Shown here: positions 26,887 to 34,020 of the stretch, piece after piece | How positions within the stretch are numbered: the first letter of the stretch is position 1 | Layout: the number at the start of each line of letters is the position of its first letter | NCBI RefSeq assembly: GCF_000720115.1 | Contig: NZ_JOIR01000050.1 | Location: forward strand, 1 to 37,371 | Reading direction: 5' to 3' | Length of the DNA stretch: 37,371 nucleotides | From: Streptomyces sp. NRRL F-2580 | GTDB lineage: Bacteria; Actinomycetota; Actinomycetes; Streptomycetales; Streptomycetaceae | Notes under the pieces: model-generated | What the model saw: only the letters and a program-made list of their open reading frames with translations | Databases searched by the model: none | What the model was told of the DNA's origin: nothing | Position numbers and translations under genes: made by a program

Positions 26887-26995
26887 GCGGCGCGGGCGCG
26901 CGGGCCCGTGCGGGCCCGGTGGCGGGCCCGCGGCGGGCCCACGGCCGGCCTGAGGCGGGCCTGAGGCGGGACGCACGCCCGTCCCGGCCCCGGGA
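26887..26995. repeat. GC-rich repeat tract between convergent genes
   Basis: Dense GGGCCCG-type repeats, including two exact 11-base copies of GGCCTGAGGCG (26947-26957 and 26958-26968), fill the gap between the PRC-barrel and dinB stops. Many local hairpins are possible; the tract probably works as a bidirectional terminator. No coding content. Confidence 0.6.
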
Positions 26996-28447
26996 TCATG
27001 CCGCGCCCGCGGGTCCCTGCTCCCCGTCCCCCACCAGCGGCAGCGGATCGGACGGCTCCAGCTCGGGGTCGTCCACCCGGAAGGTCCGCACCCGGCCGGG
27101 CTCGGATCCGGGCTGCTCGAACCGTACGGTCACCCGCCCGACCCCGCTGCCCTGCACCCACCCGGGCCCGTACACCGCGTGCCGTACGTCGCTCCCGGCC
27201 GGCCAGCGCCGCTCCGGAGCCGGCTCGGGCTCCCCGGGCTGCTCGGCGCCCGCCCGGACCCCGGAGGCCTCCACAGGCGCCCCAGTCGCTCCGGGCCCGC
27301 CGATCCCGTCCGCTCCGGCCGCCCGGCCCGCCCCGGCGGCCTCGTCCGCCCCATCCGCCCCGTCCGGCTCAGCGGCGAGCGACTGCGCGAACAGGTCCTC
27401 CTGCGTGTAGTCCGCCAGCCCCGTCACCCCCACCCCCAGCAGGCGCACCCCGCCCGTGGTGTCCACACCCTCCAGCAGCCGCGCCGCGGCCTCCCGCACC
27501 ACGGCCGGGTCGTCCGTGGGCCCGCGCAGCGTCTCGGACCGGGTCAGCGTGGAGAAGTCGTACCGCCGCACCTTCAGCACGATCGTCCGCCCCGAGTGCC
27601 CCGACCCCCGCAGCCGCTGCACGCACCGGTCGGCCAGTCGCTGCACCTCGTTCCGGATCCGTACGCGGTCGTGCAGGTCCACGTCGAAGGTGTCCTCGAC
27701 CGACACCGACTTCGCGTCCCGCTCCGCGACCACCGGCCGGTCGTCCAGCCCCAGCGCCATCCGGTACAGGCCGACGCCGTGCGCGCGCCCGAGCATCCGG
27801 ACCAGCTCGTCCTCGCCCGCCTCGGCCAGCTCCCCCACCGTGGTGATCCCGGCGCGGCGCAGGTGCTCCCCCGTGGCCGGGCCCACCCCGGGCAGGGTCC
27901 GTACCGACATCGGCGCGAGCAGCTCGCGCTCGGTCCCCGGCTCGATCAGCAGCAGCCCGGCCGGCTTGGCCTCCTCGGACGCCACCTTGGCCAGCATCTT
28001 CGACCCGGCCAGCCCCACCGACCCGCTGAGCCCCGTGGCGGCCCTGATGTCGGCCCGCAGTCGCTCCCCCGTCGTCCGGGCGGTCCGGGAGTCGAAGGCC
28101 ACGCCGCCCGCCTCCAGGTCCACGAAGGCCTCGTCCAGGCTGAGCGGCTCCACGAGCGGCGACAGCTCCCGCAGCAGGGCCATCACCACGTCGCTGACCT
28201 GCCGGTAGAGGCTGAAGCGCGGGATCAGGTAGGCGCCGTTCGGGCAGAGCCGGCGCGCCTGCGCCGTCGGCATCGCGGAGTGCACGCCGAAGCGCCTGGC
28301 CTCGTACGAAGCGGTGGCGACGACCCCGCGCGGCCCGAGCCCGCCGACGATGACGGCCTTGCCCCGCAGACTCGGCTTCGACGCCTGCTCGACCGAGGCG
28401 TAGAAGGCGTCCATGTCCAGGTGCAGGATGGTCGGCGCGGCTCTCAC
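26996..28447 (-). CDS. dinB: DNA polymerase IV with C-terminal extension
   Basis: Y-family translesion polymerase, 483 residues. Metal-binding residues Asp11 in LHLDMDAFYASVEQ and Asp105-Glu106 in LSLDEAFVD are present; Phe15 is the likely steric gate. Palm, thumb and little finger end near residue 355. A low-complexity Ala/Gly/Asp linker follows, then about 60 residues (SDVRHAVYGPGWVQGSGVGR then VTVRFEQPG) that look like the small tudor-like domain found at the end of UvrD/PcrA helicases. No beta-clamp motif was checked. GTG 28447; weak ribosome site. Downstream of the MerR gene by 57 bases. Confidence 0.95.
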   Translation of the reverse strand: MRAAPTILHLDMDAFYASVEQASKPSLRGKAVIVGGLGPRGVVATASYEARRFGVHSAMPTAQARRLCPNGAYLIPRFSLYRQVSDVVMALLRELSPLVEPLSLDEAFVDLEAGGVAFDSRTARTTGERLRADIRAATGLSGSVGLAGSKMLAKVASEEAKPAGLLLIEPGTERELLAPMSVRTLPGVGPATGEHLRRAGITTVGELAEAGEDELVRMLGRAHGVGLYRMALGLDDRPVVAERDAKSVSVEDTFDVDLHDRVRIRNEVQRLADRCVQRLRGSGHSGRTIVLKVRRYDFSTLTRSETLRGPTDDPAVVREAAARLLEGVDTTGGVRLLGVGVTGLADYTQEDLFAQSLAAEPDGADGADEAAGAGRAAGADGIGGPGATGAPVEASGVRAGAEQPGEPEPAPERRWPAGSDVRHAVYGPGWVQGSGVGRVTVRFEQPGSEPGRVRTFRVDDPELEPSDPLPLVGDGEQGPAGAA

Positions 28448-28487
28448 GGCACCGATGCTGCCCTACGGCACTGACATTTCCCCGGCC

Positions 28488-28515
28488 GGATCAGACGGCG
28501 CGGATCAGACGGCGC
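28488..28515. repeat. 14-bp tandem duplication at a stop codon
   Basis: GGATCAGACGGCGC occurs twice head to tail (28488-28501, 28502-28515). The second copy contains the stop codon and last codons of the MerR gene; the first is the same sequence just outside. A similar 14-base duplication is at 33987-34014. Confidence 0.85.
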
Positions 28516-29143
28516 GGTTGCGGCGGGCGGCCAGCTCGTCCGTCGGGTTGTGCCCGACCAGGGTCTCGCCGGTGTCCACCCGCTCCCCGTGCAGCTGCGA
28601 CAGCGCGCTCTCGACGTCCCGCCACACCACGCCCACGGCGATGCCGAAGACGCCCTGCCCGCCCTGGAGCAGGCTCACGACCTGGTCCGGGGAGGTGCAC
28701 TCGTACACGGTGGCGCCGTCGCTCATCAACGTCATCCGCTCCAGGTCCGAGAACCCGCGGTCACGCAGGTGCTGGACCGTCGTACGGATGTTCTGCAGCG
28801 CCACCCCGGTGTCCAGGAAGCGCTTGACGATCTTGAGGACCACCACGTCGCGGAAGCTGTAGAGCCGCTGCGTGCCCGACCCGTAGGCGGCCCGCACGCT
28901 GGGCTCCACCAGCCCGGTCCGTGCCCAGTAGTCCAGCTGCCGGTACGTGATGCCGGCCGCCGCGCACGCCGTCGGCCCGCGGTATCCGATCTGCTCGGGC
29001 GCCGGGTCACCGCCCACCGGTCCGACCGGCGTCGACTCCGGCTGACGGCGCGCGGGCCCGACCGCGCCGCCGTGCAGCGGGTACGGCCCAGCGTCACTCC
29101 GTACGGGGGTGCCCCCGGTCGTACCGTCGCCCGTGATCCTCAC
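28505..29143 (-). CDS. MerR family transcriptional regulator
   Basis: A 212-residue regulator. About 50 residues of Gly/Pro-rich N-terminal tail precede a MerR helix-turn-helix (YRGPTACAAAGITYRQLDYWARTGLV, then RLYSFRDVVVLKIVKRFLDTG), followed by a C-terminal domain with VVSLLQGGQGVFGIAVGVVWRDVE. Position after DUF151 matches Rv1830 of M. tuberculosis. GTG 29143 has GGAGGG six bases upstream. A TTGACG-17-TACCTT promoter with a palindrome over the -10 box lies just upstream, consistent with autoregulation. Confidence 0.93.
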   Translation of the reverse strand: MRITGDGTTGGTPVRSDAGPYPLHGGAVGPARRQPESTPVGPVGGDPAPEQIGYRGPTACAAAGITYRQLDYWARTGLVEPSVRAAYGSGTQRLYSFRDVVVLKIVKRFLDTGVALQNIRTTVQHLRDRGFSDLERMTLMSDGATVYECTSPDQVVSLLQGGQGVFGIAVGVVWRDVESALSQLHGERVDTGETLVGHNPTDELAARRNRAV

Positions 29144-29168
29144 GCCGACCCTCCGTCCTTGACCTGCC

Positions 29169-29230
29169 ACCTTGAAGGTAGGCAGTCACCAGGGGTGCGT
29201 CAACGATCGCCACACTCGGCACGCCGAGTG
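29169..29230 (-). promoter_or_regulatory. Promoter and operators of the MerR gene
   Basis: TTGACG (29198-29203) and TACCTT (29175-29180) on the minus strand are 17 bases apart. ACCTT-G-AAGGT (29169-29179) is a perfect palindrome covering the -10 box, and CACTCGGC-AC-GCCGAGTG (29213-29230) is an 18-base palindrome ten bases upstream of the -35 box. Both may be regulator sites. Confidence 0.65.
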
Positions 29231-29298
29231 ATAATCACCCTGAGAGTGGTTTCCCGTATCCCGTTATGGGGAAAGGCTCATCGAATGGGCTGAAAGTC

Positions 29299-29315
29299 CC
29301 CCGCGGATCGCGGGG
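29299..29315 (-). terminator. Hairpin after the DUF151 gene
   Basis: CCCCGCG (29299-29305), GAT loop, CGCGGGG (29309-29315), starting about 19 bases past the DUF151 stop. It separates that gene from the MerR gene, which has its own promoter. Confidence 0.55.
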
Positions 29316-29333
29316 ACGACGCGGCCCCACGCC

Positions 29334-29807
29334 TCACTGCGGGCCGGTGCCGAAGTCCTCGGGCGAGATCTGGTCGAGGAACTCGCGGAACTTCTCCACC
29401 TCGTCCTCCTGCTCGTCCGGAATGGCGATTCCGGCGTCGTCCAGCACGCCGTCACTGCCGTAGATCGGCGTCCCCGTCCGCAGGGCCAGCGCTATGGCAT
29501 CGGAAGGCCGCGCGCTCACCTCGACCCCGCTGGCGAAGACGAGCTCCGCGTAGAAGACGCCCTCCCGCAGATCCGTGATCCGGACCTCGGTGAGTTCCTC
29601 ACCGACCGCCTCCAGCACGTCCTTGAACAGGTCGTGCGTCAGCGGTCGGGCAGGAGCCATCCCCTGCTGCGCGAAGGCAATGGCGGTCGCCTCCCCAGGA
29701 CCGATCCAGATGGGGAGGTACCGGTCGCCTCCCACTTCACGCAGGAGCACGATCGGTTGGTTGGAGGGCATTTCCACCCGGACACCCACAACGTCGAGCT
29801 CGTTCAC
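29334..29807 (-). CDS. Bifunctional nuclease family protein (DUF151)
   Basis: A 157-residue DUF151 protein, MNELDVVGVRVEMPSNQPIVLLREVGGDRYLPIWIGPGEATAIAFA, with RPSDAIALALRTGTPIY and an acidic C-terminus. Relatives have been reported to have DNase/RNase activity; the orthologue Rv1829 lies in the same neighbourhood. The GTG start has no ribosome site; TAGGGT six bases upstream on the minus strand is a good -10 box, so the gene is likely leaderless. Downstream of ftsR by 63 bases, with a palindrome in between. Confidence 0.93.
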   Translation of the reverse strand: MNELDVVGVRVEMPSNQPIVLLREVGGDRYLPIWIGPGEATAIAFAQQGMAPARPLTHDLFKDVLEAVGEELTEVRITDLREGVFYAELVFASGVEVSARPSDAIALALRTGTPIYGSDGVLDDAGIAIPDEQEDEVEKFREFLDQISPEDFGTGPQ

Positions 29808-29821
29808 ACAGCAACCCTAGG

Positions 29822-29836
29822 ACCTGCCCGGCAGGT
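29822..29836 (-). promoter_or_regulatory. Palindrome at the DUF151 promoter
   Basis: ACCTGCC-C-GGCAGGT is a perfect 15-base palindrome in the spacer upstream of the presumed -10 box TAGGGT of the DUF151 gene. It could be an operator or the end hairpin of the ftsR transcript. Confidence 0.4.
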
Positions 29837-29870
29837 TTGGGTAGTCGGGGCTCCACGCCGACCAGCGCGG

Positions 29871-30632
29871 TCACCGCAACCGGACCCCCAGAGCGGTCTG
29901 TACGAGGGCCTCGTGCAGCCGTACGGAGAGCCCCGCCAGCTCCTTCAACGTGGCCTCCGCATGCGCTCTGGTCTGCGGGTTGCGGTGTCGGCGCAGCGGT
30001 GCGACGACCTGCTCCACCAGACCCGCCTCACGGTCGGCCGCGGCCTTCATCGCCCGCAGGTGCCGCGGCTCCAGCCCGAAGCGCCCCAGATCTGCCACTA
30101 GCCGGGCCACCGTGACCGCCTCGGCGTCGAAACCACCGCCGGGGGCCTCCGCCAGCAGCCCGTACGACTCCCACTCGACCAGTTGGCCCTCGTCCACCTC
30201 GGCGGCGGCGATCAGCTCCGCCCGGCCCACCCGGGCCGCGGTCGGCCGCTCCCGCCCGACCTCGCCGTACACGGCCGCCGGGCCGGTGGGATCGTCGGAG
30301 TCCCCGTGCGCCGTGGGCGCCGGGATACGGATCTGCTCCCCGCGGGCGAGCGCGTCGAGCTGCTCGCGGATGACCTTCAACGGCAGGTAGTGGTCGCGCT
30401 GCAGACGCAGGATGCGCGCGAGGCGCTCCACGTCGTCGGTGCTGAACTTGCGGTATCCCGAAGGGGTGCGGCGCGGCTCGACGAGCCCCTCGGCCTCCAG
30501 AAAACGGATCTTCGAGATGGTGACTTCGGGGAACTCGTCACGCAGCGTGGTGAGCACCGTGCCGATGCTCACCAGCCGCCCGGCCGAGCCGGTGGTGCCG
30601 TTTCCGGCACCCCCTGTCGGATTGCGCAGCAT
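29871..30632 (-). CDS. ftsR: MerR family regulator FtsR
   Basis: A 253-residue MerR-type protein. The N-terminal winged helix includes SIGTVLTTLRDEFPEVTISKIRFLEAEGLVEPRRTPSGYRKFSTDDVERL at about 22-71; a second domain contains AELIAAAEVDEGQLVEWESYGLL. This two-domain layout and its place after a GarA-type gene match FtsR of Corynebacterium glutamicum (activator of ftsZ) and Rv1828. Control of cell division is therefore inferred by orthology. ATG 30632 has GGAAGG five bases upstream. Two hairpins separate it from garA. Confidence 0.9.
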   Translation of the reverse strand: MLRNPTGGAGNGTTGSAGRLVSIGTVLTTLRDEFPEVTISKIRFLEAEGLVEPRRTPSGYRKFSTDDVERLARILRLQRDHYLPLKVIREQLDALARGEQIRIPAPTAHGDSDDPTGPAAVYGEVGRERPTAARVGRAELIAAAEVDEGQLVEWESYGLLAEAPGGGFDAEAVTVARLVADLGRFGLEPRHLRAMKAAADREAGLVEQVVAPLRRHRNPQTRAHAEATLKELAGLSVRLHEALVQTALGVRLR

Positions 30633-30651
30633 GGGACCTTCCCTGGGAAGA

Positions 30652-30697
30652 CCCCGGACCGGGTCCGGGGGTGGGGGTCCCCCCGGACGGAGTCCGG
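30652..30697 (-). terminator. Two hairpins between garA and ftsR
   Basis: CCGGAC-GGA-GTCCGG (30683-30697) and CCCCGGAC-CGG-GTCCGGGG (30652-30670) follow the garA stop on the minus strand. They may end or attenuate the garA transcript before ftsR. Confidence 0.6.
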
Positions 30698-30703
30698 AAG
30701 GGG

Positions 30704-31540
30704 TCAGATGCCCCGCAGGCTCGCGTAGAAGACCAGCCGGTACTTGCCGATCTGCACCTCGTCGCCGTTGTGCAGGGCGACGGAGTCGATCGGTTCCCGG
30801 TTCACGTACGTGCCGTTGAGGCTGCCCACGTCGGAGACGGTGAAGCCGCCGTCCGGGCCCCGGCGGAAGTCGACATGGCGCCGGGAGACGGTGACGTCGT
30901 CCAGGAAGATGTCGCTCTGCGGGTGCCGGCCCGCGGTGGTCAGCTCGCCGTCCAGCAGGAAGCGGCTACCGGAGTTGGGACCGCGCCGCACGATGAGCAG
31001 CGCGGAACCGGGCGGCAGCGCTTCCACCGCGGCCTGGGCCTCGGGGGACAGCGAGGACGACACGTGCGTTTGTCCCGACACCTCGGCCTCGTAGGCCTCC
31101 AGGCCCGAGATCGAGATGGTAGACGTGGTCTCCGAGGCCCGCTCCGGCGTCAGACCCGGCCGCAGCGGCGCCCCGCAGTTTGAGCAGAACCGACTGGCCG
31201 CATCGCTGCGGTGTCCGCACCTGCTGCAAATCTGCTCGGCCGACATGGACGGCTCCTCGCGCCGCGGCTGCCCCGCGGAGGCGTTGGTGGCGTACGGGTC
31301 GGGGGCGAACCCTCCACCCGCAGTTGAGGTTGATGGTTCACCGAAACCTATGCCTCCGGTACCGGCAGGGTCAACGGCCGACGCGCCGTGGCCACCCTGA
31401 ACATCACCCGCGCCGGCGACCTCGTCGCGAAAGAGCGGCCGGTCGCCCTGCCCTTCCACGTCCCCGTGACCGGCACGGTGCCGTGCCGAACCGCTGTCCT
31501 CGCGGTTCTTCTTGCCGAACAACTTCTCAAACAACTTCAC
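30704..31540 (-). CDS. garA: GarA/OdhI-like FHA protein with zinc ribbon
   Basis: A 278-residue protein. The C-terminal part matches GarA: phospho-acceptor motif ETTS at 137-140, then PPGSALLIVRRGPNSGSRFL and an FHA domain with GRHP (204-207), SRRH (219-222) and SLNGTYVNREP (240-250). Unphosphorylated GarA binds and inhibits 2-oxoglutarate dehydrogenase and glutamate dehydrogenase; kinase action on ETTS releases it. Unlike the ~160-residue mycobacterial form, this one has a 100-residue Gly-rich N-terminal extension starting KLFEKLFGKKNRED and a zinc ribbon (Cys105, 108, 119, 122). GTG 31540 follows AAGGGGA; ATG at residue 99 is an alternative start. Confidence 0.88.
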   Translation of the reverse strand: MKLFEKLFGKKNREDSGSARHRAGHGDVEGQGDRPLFRDEVAGAGDVQGGHGASAVDPAGTGGIGFGEPSTSTAGGGFAPDPYATNASAGQPRREEPSMSAEQICSRCGHRSDAASRFCSNCGAPLRPGLTPERASETTSTISISGLEAYEAEVSGQTHVSSSLSPEAQAAVEALPPGSALLIVRRGPNSGSRFLLDGELTTAGRHPQSDIFLDDVTVSRRHVDFRRGPDGGFTVSDVGSLNGTYVNREPIDSVALHNGDEVQIGKYRLVFYASLRGI

Positions 31541-31657
31541 GGGCGATTCCCCTTGACCGAAACAGACCCGCCCGTGGGGCAGGACGAACTCCGAATGCAG
31601 ACACCTGCCGACCCGGACATTCTCACAACGTCCGTAACCACCAGACAGTTTCCACCA

Positions 31658-31677
31658 CGCACCGCGACTTCGGTGCG
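31658..31677 (-). terminator. Hairpin downstream of DUF881 operon
   Basis: CGCACCG (31658-31664), CGACTT loop, CGGTGCG (31671-31677), about 57 bases past the stop of the second DUF881 gene and upstream of garA. The rest of this 193-base gap is AT-richer and probably holds the garA promoter, but no clear boxes were found. Confidence 0.45.
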
Positions 31678-31733
31678 CCGACCCCCCGCAGGCATCCGCC
31701 CGCGTGAGCCGCTCCACCCTTCACTCCAGTTCC

Positions 31734-32645
31734 TCACGATGACGACCGAGCGTAGTCAGGCTGCTTCGCAGCCCGCAAGGCATCCACAACGATCTTCGCC
31801 GACCGTGTGACGGCAACGGTCGCCTGCTCCTTCTCCAGCGTCTGGACGACACCGCCGGGAATGTTGAGCGCGGGCTCGAGATCCTGGGGCTTGCCGATCA
31901 CCCTGAACTCGTAGGGCTGTGTGATCTTCTTACCGTCGATCGCGACCCCGCCGTTCTCCTCCGAGAAGTACGAGCCGGCCACGATGCGCACACCGTTGAT
32001 CTGGATCGCCTCGGCCCCGGCCGCCCGCAGCTCCTGGAGCGTGTCCAGCAGCTGGTCGGACTGCACCTGGCCGGTCGGATCGGTGATCTTCAGCGTGATG
32101 CCCGGCCCCTGCGCTGCCACGGTACCGGCCAGGATGCCGAGTTGACGCTCCTTCTCCACGGTCTGCCTGCGGGCCTCCTCGGCCTGGTTGGAGCTGCTCT
32201 CCAGCTCCTTGCGCTGATCCTCCAGCGCCTGCTTCTCCTCCTCCAGGCGCTTGGTCCGCCCGTCGAGCTCGTCGAGGATCCGTACGAGGTCCTCCTGACG
32301 AGCCCCGCGCAGCGCACTGGACTCGCTGTTCGACCGCACCTGGATGGCCAGACCCAGCCCCAGGACGAACAGCAGCAGCGCGACGATCAGTTGCGCCCGG
32401 CTCACCCGCGGCGGCCACAGCCCGTCCGCGAGCCGCTGCCGGCCGGTCTCCTCGGGCTCAGCGGCCGGGGCGGGCTGCTGCGCGGGCTGCTGCGCGGGCT
32501 GCTGCACCGGCTGCGCGGGCTCGTCCTTCTTCGGGACGTCCTGCGGGGCCACGTCCTGCGGCGGCACGTCCCGCGGGGGCACGTCCCGCGGCGGCTGTCC
32601 CGCGGGCCCCGGACCCGACTCCTCGGGACTGTCGTTCGTACTCAT
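31734..32645 (-). CDS. DUF881 family membrane protein
   Basis: About 303 residues. A Pro/Gln-rich cytoplasmic tail (~80 residues with PPRDV and AQQP repeats) precedes one membrane span (AQLIVALLLFVLGLGLAIQV), a coiled coil (RTKRLEEEKQALEDQRKELE) and an extracytoplasmic DUF881 domain with GPGITLKITDP and AIQINGVRIVAGSYF. DUF881 proteins resemble the Bacillus YlxW/YlxX division-region proteins; function unproven. ATG 32645 has GAGG three bases upstream; a GTG at 32654 overlapping the sbp stop as GTGA is an equally possible start. Last gene of the DUF881-sbp-DUF881 operon. Confidence 0.9.
   Translation of the reverse strand: MSTNDSPEESGPGPAGQPPRDVPPRDVPPQDVAPQDVPKKDEPAQPVQQPAQQPAQQPAPAAEPEETGRQRLADGLWPPRVSRAQLIVALLLFVLGLGLAIQVRSNSESSALRGARQEDLVRILDELDGRTKRLEEEKQALEDQRKELESSSNQAEEARRQTVEKERQLGILAGTVAAQGPGITLKITDPTGQVQSDQLLDTLQELRAAGAEAIQINGVRIVAGSYFSEENGGVAIDGKKITQPYEFRVIGKPQDLEPALNIPGGVVQTLEKEQATVAVTRSAKIVVDALRAAKQPDYARSSS
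32536..32595 (-). repeat. Four 15-bp tandem repeats in DUF881 gene
   Basis: Four near-identical 15-base units (plus-strand form ACGTCC[T/C]GCGG[G/C]G[G/C]C) encode the pentapeptides PPRDV, PPRDV, PPQDV and APQDV in the cytoplasmic tail. Slippage is expected to change the number. Confidence 0.85.
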
Positions 32646-32650
32646 CGGCC

Positions 32651-32983
32651 TCACGCCCGGAACACGTGCCGGCGGATGGCCGCGGCGTTGGAGAAGATGC
32701 GGATGCCGAAGACCACGACCACGCCCGTCGACAGCTGCGAACCGACGCCGAGCTTGTCACCGAGGAAGACGATCAGCGCCGCCACCACCACGTTCGACAG
32801 GAACGACACCACGAAGACCTTGTCGACGAAGATCCCGTCCAGCATCGCGCGCAGACCGCCGAACACCGCGTCCAGCGCCGCCACCACGGCGATCGGCAGA
32901 TAAGGCTCCACCACGGCCGGTACTTCGGGCCGGACCAGAAGTCCGACCACCACTCCGGCCAAGAGGCCCAGTACCGCGATCAC
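32651..32983 (-). CDS. Small basic protein Sbp (DUF1290)
   Basis: A 110-residue membrane protein with three hydrophobic segments: IAVLGLLAGVVVGLLV, LPIAVVAALDAVFGGLRAML and VFVVSFLSNVVVAALIVFLGDKL, ending in a basic tail. It is the DUF1290 family, called Sbp in Bacillus, found beside division genes. The GTG start overlaps the stop of the first DUF881 gene (GTGA), and its own stop touches the next gene, so all three are translationally coupled and likely form one membrane complex. Confidence 0.93.
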   Translation of the reverse strand: MIAVLGLLAGVVVGLLVRPEVPAVVEPYLPIAVVAALDAVFGGLRAMLDGIFVDKVFVVSFLSNVVVAALIVFLGDKLGVGSQLSTGVVVVFGIRIFSNAAAIRRHVFRA

Positions 32984-33879
32984 GATGCACCCTTCTGCTG
33001 CTCTACCGGTGTAGCTGTACGTACGGTCAGGCTCGACGCGGCAGGCAGCCGCACCTCGTCCGCGGCGGACAGGCTGTAGCGGATCCCGTAGCTCTCCTGC
33101 AGCACGTGCAGGTACTGGCCGTCCGCCGAGTCCTGGAAGGCCGTGCCGAGCCGCTTCTTGTCCCCCACCGCCAGCACCTCGTACGGGGGCACCAGCGGCC
33201 TGTTGTCGACCAGTATCGCGTCACCCGCGGCCCTGATCGCCGACAGCTCCGTCAGCCGCTGCCCGTTGATGGAGACGGCCTCCGCCCCGGACTGCCACAG
33301 CCCGTTGACGATCTTCTGCATGTCTCGGTCGCGGAGCCGGCCGGTGTCCGAGAATCCGGAGCTCTCGCGCGGTTTTCCGCCGCCGCCGGAGGAAGCGCCC
33401 TTCGCATCGTCCACGACCAGCCTGATCCCGGGGCCGCGGACCTCCGTGGCACCGGCCAGCAGCGCCACGAGCTCGCCCTGGCCACCGCCGGGCTGCTTCA
33501 GCGCCGCACGCTGGCGGGCCGCGACATCGGTCCTCAGGCGGTCGATGTCCCGTTCCAGGCCGTCCGCGCGCTCGTCGGCCCGCTCCACCCTGTCGATCAG
33601 CTCGTGACGCTCCTTGGCCAGCACCGGCGCGGCCAGCCGCGCCTCGGCCGCGCCGAGCGTGACGACCATGGCCGTGATCACGAGCCCGGCGGCGAGCCCC
33701 AGCTTGGCCTTGAGGGTGCGGGGCAGGCCCGCCGTTCCGTCCGCCTCGCGCCGGGCCGTGGCCTCCGCGTAGCCCTCGTCGAGACTGTGGTCCATCACGT
33801 GCGTCAGCAGCGACATGGAAGCGTCCGGGCGCGGGGGCACAGGAGACGCCGAAGTCCGGTGGTGGGGCGGCTGCGACAT
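32980..33879 (-). CDS. DUF881 family membrane protein
   Basis: A 299-residue protein: cytoplasmic N-terminus with HSLDEGYAEATARRE, one span (KLGLAAGLVITAMVVTLGAAEA), a coiled coil (LIDRVERADERADGLERDID) and a DUF881 domain with VRGPGIRLVVDDAK and AEAVSINGQRLTELSAIR. It is paralogous to the DUF881 protein two genes downstream. ATG 33879 gives the family-typical start MSQPPHHRT; ATG 33888 is also in frame; neither has a strong ribosome site. First gene of the operon, after a strong terminator that isolates it from the nucleotidyltransferase gene. Confidence 0.9.
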   Translation of the reverse strand: MSQPPHHRTSASPVPPRPDASMSLLTHVMDHSLDEGYAEATARREADGTAGLPRTLKAKLGLAAGLVITAMVVTLGAAEARLAAPVLAKERHELIDRVERADERADGLERDIDRLRTDVAARQRAALKQPGGGQGELVALLAGATEVRGPGIRLVVDDAKGASSGGGGKPRESSGFSDTGRLRDRDMQKIVNGLWQSGAEAVSINGQRLTELSAIRAAGDAILVDNRPLVPPYEVLAVGDKKRLGTAFQDSADGQYLHVLQESYGIRYSLSAADEVRLPAASSLTVRTATPVEQQKGAS

Positions 33880-33926
33880 GCCGCACATCGTCGCATGTCG
33901 GCGCCGTACACACCCAATGCGTCCAG

Positions 33927-33966
33927 CCGGTGGGCCGGGGCGGGACTCCCGCACCCGGCCCACCGG
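33927..33966 (-). terminator. Long hairpin terminator
   Basis: CCGGTGGGCCGGG (33927-33939) pairs exactly with CCCGGCCCACCGG (33954-33966). The loop itself pairs as GCGGG-ACT-CCCGC, giving about 18 bp of stem with one bulged A. It lies between the nucleotidyltransferase stop and the DUF881 operon on the minus strand. Confidence 0.85.
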
Positions 33967-33986
33967 ACCGCTGTCCTACGCCGTCA

Positions 33987-34020
33987 CCCGGCGCTCAGTG
34001 CCCGGCGCTCAGTGCCCGGC
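33987..34020. repeat. 14-bp tandem duplication at a stop codon
   Basis: CCCGGCGCTCAGTG is repeated at 33987-34000 and 34001-34014, with a partial third copy CCCGGC after it. The second copy includes the stop codon of the nucleotidyltransferase gene; the first puts another TGA just after it. Confidence 0.85.

Noticed and set aside
29294..29320. Second CRISPR-repeat-like hairpin (CCCCGCG-GAT-CGCGGGG)
   Set aside because: Its position just after the DUF151 stop, its different loop and its flanks fit a terminator. It also shows that such GC hairpins occur by chance here, which lowers confidence in the 22821 element.
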